35,066 nt of DNA from Cacconaster sp045641345 (lineage in GTDB: Bacteria > Bacteroidota > Bacteroidia > Bacteroidales > UBA932). The DNA is taken from positions 1 to 35,066 of the forward strand of contig JAZUGR010000004.1 in assembly GCA_045641345.1 (NCBI GenBank), read 5' to 3'. Below are positions 32,957-35,066 of the stretch, one piece after another. Position numbers and translations under genes: made by a program. How positions within the stretch are numbered: the stretch's first letter is position 1; each line of letters opens with the position of its first letter. The notes beneath the pieces were generated by a model that saw only the letters and a program-made list of their open reading frames with translations, was not told the origin of the DNA and did no database searches.

Positions 32957-33061
32957 CGGGTAAGTCATATACGACCAGCTCCCACTGAACTCCCCCAGGG
33001 CTTGATCGCAGCAAGGGTAGGTGGTTGTAGCGGTGCGATATATCAAGCTTACCCTTTTTTT
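32957..33061 (+). ncRNA. ffs: Small signal recognition particle RNA (4.5S type)
   Basis: About 100 nt forming the RNA of the bacterial signal recognition particle, which binds Ffh for co-translational targeting of membrane proteins. The terminal helix is visible: GGGTAAG (32958-32964) pairs with CTTACCC (33048-33054). The conserved Ffh-binding core is present: CCCCCAGG on the 5' side and AGCAAGGGTA on the 3' side of the apical stem (about 32992-33019). Between CAGG and AGCA the usual ten bases are present, but the apex is TTGATC instead of the standard GGAA tetraloop context. No Alu domain is present. Ends are estimated from the pairing and the T-run. Confidence 0.85.
33048..33061 (+). terminator. 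Intrinsic terminator of the SRP RNA
   Basis: The 3' strand of the closing helix (CTTACCC, 33048-33054) is followed directly by seven T residues (33055-33061). The RNA's own terminal stem therefore serves as the terminator hairpin. Confidence 0.75.
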
Positions 33062-33467
33062 GTTGCGCTGCCCCGGAGCAGGCCGGAAGCGGAATCATCG
33101 CAAAAGTAGGAATTATTTCCGTTATTTCCTTTCCCACGTTGCGCCGGGAAGCATTCATCCTCTTGTCCAGGCTGGTTTTTGGGCTAACCGCAAAATTAGG
33201 TTGGATTCATAGCCTTCTTTGAAGAGAAGCGATGTCTCCACATTGCAATTTCAGGTTGGAAATGAGATTAAGAATGCCGAACACTTGATTTGGAGAGAGG
33301 AAAACCATGCCTCTTCCTCGGCCGCTCGTTCAACATAAGGAAATGCTGGGAAGGCGCATCACCGACAATCGCGCCTGCTTGGATTTTTGACGACACGTCA
33401 AAATCATCGTTATGCGCGTATGAACATGAATCAGAATAGCAGCCGGGAGAAAGTTTCATTCATAATT
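33062..33467. other. Gene-poor stretch between SRP RNA and AAA+ ATPase
   Basis: No convincing gene is seen. The minus strand has two -7-like boxes, TACTTTTG (complement of 33101-33108) and TAATTTTG (complement of 33191-33198), either of which might drive mnmA through an antisense leader over the SRP RNA; neither has a clear -33 element. An imperfect tandem repeat TTATTTCC-G-TTATTTCC lies at 33113-33129. A 63-codon minus-strand open frame (33268-33459) has no recognisable motif and is not called. The 33385-33403 inverted repeat is listed separately. Confidence 0.5.
33385..33403. repeat. Perfect 8-bp inverted repeat
   Basis: TTTTGACG (33385-33392) and CGTCAAAA (33396-33403) flank ACA. It could be a protein-binding site or an RNA hairpin. 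It lies 65 bp upstream of the AAA+ ATPase promoter. Confidence 0.65.
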
Positions 33468-33498
33468 TTTGTGTACTAAATAAAAAACACTAATTTTG
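33468..33498 (+). promoter_or_regulatory. Consensus Bacteroidota promoter of the AAA+ ATPase gene
   Basis: TTTG (33468-33471) and TAATTTTG (33491-33498) match the -33 and -7 consensus with a 19-bp spacer, the best promoter in the window. The start codon follows at 33521, so the leader is about 15 nt. Confidence 0.75.
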
Positions 33499-33510
33499 TT
33501 CAGTACACAA
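33469..33510. repeat. 9-bp inverted repeat enclosing the promoter
   Basis: TTGTGTACT (33469-33477) and AGTACACAA (33502-33510) are exact reverse complements 24 bp apart. They start inside the -33 element and end just after the presumed transcription start. This placement suits an operator that blocks RNA polymerase by binding or looping; a switchable promoter is less likely because the enclosed segment is so short. Confidence 0.8.
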
Positions 33511-33520
33511 TAGTAAGTGA

Positions 33521-34783
33521 ATGAAAACAATCGTTAAAAAGCAAAGAGAGGAAAGGGATAAACTACTCTTCATTGAGTATCAAGAAAGGCATAGTCTCGC
33601 CAAGGCAGTTCTTTACAGGGATTCCAAGCCGATAAAACTGATAACCGGACCAAGGCGAGCGGGAAAGTCCGTGCTTGCCCTTCAGATACTTTCCGACAAG
33701 AACTTTGCGTATCTCAATTTTGATGATGCGGCTCTGCTTGAAAAATTCTCCGAGGACTCTGTGGAGCAGGCTCTTGGTGAAGTGTACCCCGGATATGAAT
33801 ACCTGCTTCTCGATGAGGTTCAGAATTTGGATGGTTGGTCGATGTGGGTTGAGAAACTCTACAGAAACGGGGTAAACATGGTCATCACTGGATCAAATGC
33901 GAACCTTCTCTCCGATGACCTTGCAGCCGTCCTTTCAGGCCGTTATATGGAAATACGTTTGTTCCCGTTTTCGGCTAGTGAGTATATGGGATATCTAGAC
34001 TATCCAGTTGAGACAGAAACTCCGTCACAGACGGCAGAAGTCAATAACCGTCTCGAAATATTCATGAAAACAGGAGGCTATCCTGAGATTGCGAAGACAC
34101 CTCAGGTCAAATCAGGATACCTCTCCGCCCTATACGATGCGATAATCTTGAAGGACATAGTCCGCCGTTACAGGGTGCGGAAAGTAGAGGAACTTTACAA
34201 TGTCGCCGACTGGCTTCTTTCTAACTTTACGAATCCGTTCAGTGCAACATCACTTGCTGAAGAACTAGGTATGTCCAGCGTCCTTACTGTTCAAAAGTTC
34301 TCCAGCTATCTTCAAAATACATATCTCTTCCAGTATTTGCCACGTTTCTCAAACAAACTGAAACTGATGAAGAAGGCCGACCGAAAGACATATGTTGTGG
34401 ACAATGGCTATATAATGGCACGCGCCTTCGAACTTTCATCGAACATGGGAAAGTTGCTTGAGAACCTGGTCTTCCAGGAACTGCTCAAAAGAGGATATGA
34501 TCTCAAGAAGTACGAGTTGTTCTACTACCGCTCACGCAATGACAAGGAAACCGATTTCGTCTGCCGTAGTGGAGTCAAGGTAGAGCGGATGATACAGGTG
34601 TGCTATGATATGAGTGCTGCAAAGACCCGCAAACGTGAGGTAGAGTCCCTTGCCGAATGCGCAGGTGAGCTTAATTGCAGTTCACTTTCCATCGTCACAT
34701 GGAATCAGGAGGAGACAATAGAAAAGGATGGATATACAATAAAGGTTGTCCCGCTCCGCAAGTGGATACAAGAAAAGGTCTGA
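33521..34783 (+). CDS. AAA+ ATPase, AAA_14/DUF4143 family
   Basis: A 420-residue protein. Walker A GPRRAGKS (Lys49), Walker B LLLDEVQN (Asp98/Glu99) and the block ITGSNANLLSDDLAAVLSGR define the AAA_14 ATPase. The C-terminal half has the DUF4143 layout, with the nuclease-like segment FYYRSRNDKETDFVC near its middle and IQVCYDM after it. These proteins are very common in Bacteroidota, are often horizontally spread, and have no settled function. The DxE-type ETDFVC with a preceding Glu and a later Gln resembles a PD-(D/E)XK fold (inference). Base composition looks more AT-rich than in the rest of the window, and no partner gene is visible upstream. Confidence 0.9.
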   Translation: MKTIVKKQREERDKLLFIEYQERHSLAKAVLYRDSKPIKLITGPRRAGKSVLALQILSDKNFAYLNFDDAALLEKFSEDSVEQALGEVYPGYEYLLLDEVQNLDGWSMWVEKLYRNGVNMVITGSNANLLSDDLAAVLSGRYMEIRLFPFSASEYMGYLDYPVETETPSQTAEVNNRLEIFMKTGGYPEIAKTPQVKSGYLSALYDAIILKDIVRRYRVRKVEELYNVADWLLSNFTNPFSATSLAEELGMSSVLTVQKFSSYLQNTYLFQYLPRFSNKLKLMKKADRKTYVVDNGYIMARAFELSSNMGKLLENLVFQELLKRGYDLKKYELFYYRSRNDKETDFVCRSGVKVERMIQVCYDMSAAKTRKREVESLAECAGELNCSSLSIVTWNQEETIEKDGYTIKVVPLRKWIQEKV

Positions 34784-34974
34784 CATTCCTGACTCTTTCT
34801 ATCTTTATTCCTCAAACGAAACTGGTTCATTCGGCTGGATGGATGAATCAGATATGCCTAAGCCGCCTAATGATGTATGTTTTGTGACTCCAGAGAAAGA
34901 ATTGTCATTTAAGAACATCCGTATAACCCTCCGAGTTAGTCACCTTCTCTATCCAGAAAAGACCTGCAATATTA

Positions 34975-35034
34975 TTGCCGTTATCGGCAAGTTTTGCTAT
35001 ATTTGCAATTGCTTGATTAGTATTTTTGCCGATA
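34975..35034. repeat. TTGCCG(ATA) half-sites around candidate promoters
   Basis: A perfect 6-bp inverted repeat, TTGCCG (34975-34980) and CGGCAA (34985-34990), is followed by a third copy TTGCCGATA (35026-35034). The complement of 34982-34990 also reads TTGCCGATA. The two nine-base copies face each other across the candidate promoters, as expected for an autoregulated gene. Confidence 0.6.
34998..35028 (+). promoter_or_regulatory. Two candidate -7 boxes for a gene at the window edge
   Basis: TATATTTG (34998-35005), with ATTG 20 bp upstream at 34974-34977, and TATTTTTG (35021-35028) both fit TAnnTTTG. The first has the better spacing and lies 33 bp before the ATG at 35039. Confidence 0.45.
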
Positions 35035-35038
35035 GAAT

Positions 35039-35066
35039 ATGGAATATATATCAATTACATCATTTG
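35039..35066 (+). CDS. Probable first codons of a further gene (truncated by window end)
   Basis: An ATG at 35039 opens a frame reading MEYISITSF with no stop before the window ends. It follows candidate promoters and half-sites. The first residues recall small helix-turn-helix proteins that begin in this way, but nine residues are too few to assign. Confidence 0.35.

Larger units (their letters stand above)
34784..35038. other. Non-coding stretch after the AAA+ ATPase, possible gene remnant
   Basis: No complete gene is present. The + strand frame starting at 34782 is open to the window edge with protein-like composition (for example GWMDESDMPKPPND) but has no upstream start of its own, so it might be a decayed gene fragment or chance. 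The second half holds repeated half-sites and candidate promoters listed separately. Confidence 0.35.

Noticed and set aside
31903..32988. 361-codon plus-strand open frame
   Set aside because: It is antisense to mnmA, whose PP-loop and both catalytic cysteines are present, and it runs into the SRP RNA promoter.
32943..33158. 71-codon minus-strand open frame
   Set aside because: It is antisense to the SRP RNA and its terminator; the U-run would encode a Lys run. The RNA explains the sequence better.
33268..33459. 63-codon minus-strand open frame as a small gene
   Set aside because: It has no ribosome-binding or family feature and no promoter at a sensible distance. I kept it as a remark in the gene-poor stretch instead.
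33469..33510. Phase-variable invertible promoter
   Set aside because: The arms are only 9 bp and 24 bp apart, and no invertase gene is in the window. Known invertible promoters of Bacteroides have longer arms and segments.

Overview
The window looks like a chromosomal segment of a Bacteroidota, probably Bacteroidales. The reasons are several TAnnTTTG-type -7 boxes, tightly overlapping ATGA/TAATG gene junctions without obvious Shine-Dalgarno sites, the ileS / DksA-like / lspA order, and a MacB-MFP-TolC cassette with two permeases. I see no tRNA, rRNA, insertion sequence, integrase or CRISPR array. Most of the window is fairly GC-rich; the last ~1.5 kb, around an AAA+ ATPase, looks more AT-rich and accessory.

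Layout. (1) 1-3452: housekeeping genes: the 3' part of ileS, a DksA/TraR-like protein and lspA. (2) 3449-21132: an uninterrupted same-strand run that continues directly from lspA. It holds a membrane-anchored Ntn hydrolase, then a polyene/fatty-acyl biosynthesis and export cluster of the aryl-polyene/flexirubin kind: three ketosynthases (two with a C-terminal ketosynthase-like appendage), three acyl carrier proteins, two hotdog dehydratase-like proteins, a hotdog thioesterase, an LpxL-type acyltransferase, a glycosyltransferase-PlsC fusion, a second PlsC-type acyltransferase, a CrtI-like FAD oxidoreductase, a small four-helix membrane protein, a LolA-like carrier, an MMPL/RND transporter with an extra C-terminal domain, and an AMP-forming ligase. 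(3) 21160-22293: a minus-strand HtrA/Deg-type protease. (4) 22324-28059: a MacB-type efflux operon (ATPase, two permeases, adaptor, TolC) whose leader holds a perfect 13-bp inverted repeat just after a candidate promoter. (5) 28068-30503: dnaN, a DEDDh exonuclease and a degenerate-looking small protein. (6) 30461-32928: minus-strand mnmA and a BaiN/HI0933-type flavoprotein. (7) 32957-33061: the small SRP RNA, divergent from mnmA. (8) 33062-35066: a gene-poor stretch, an AAA+/DUF4143-type ATPase behind a consensus promoter enclosed by a 9-bp inverted repeat, then a region with repeated TTGCCGATA half-sites and the probable first codons of a further gene.

How the genes may work together (inference). 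The ligase would activate a starter acid and load the adjacent ACP. The ketosynthases, dehydratases and a ketoreductase from elsewhere would build a polyene acyl chain. Acyltransferases and the glycosyltransferase would attach it to a lipid or sugar, and the LolA-like protein and MMPL pump would move it to the outer membrane. No ketoreductase, aromatic ammonia-lyase, DarA/DarB-type enzyme or methyltransferase enzyme is encoded in the window, so the product cannot be named from this sequence alone.
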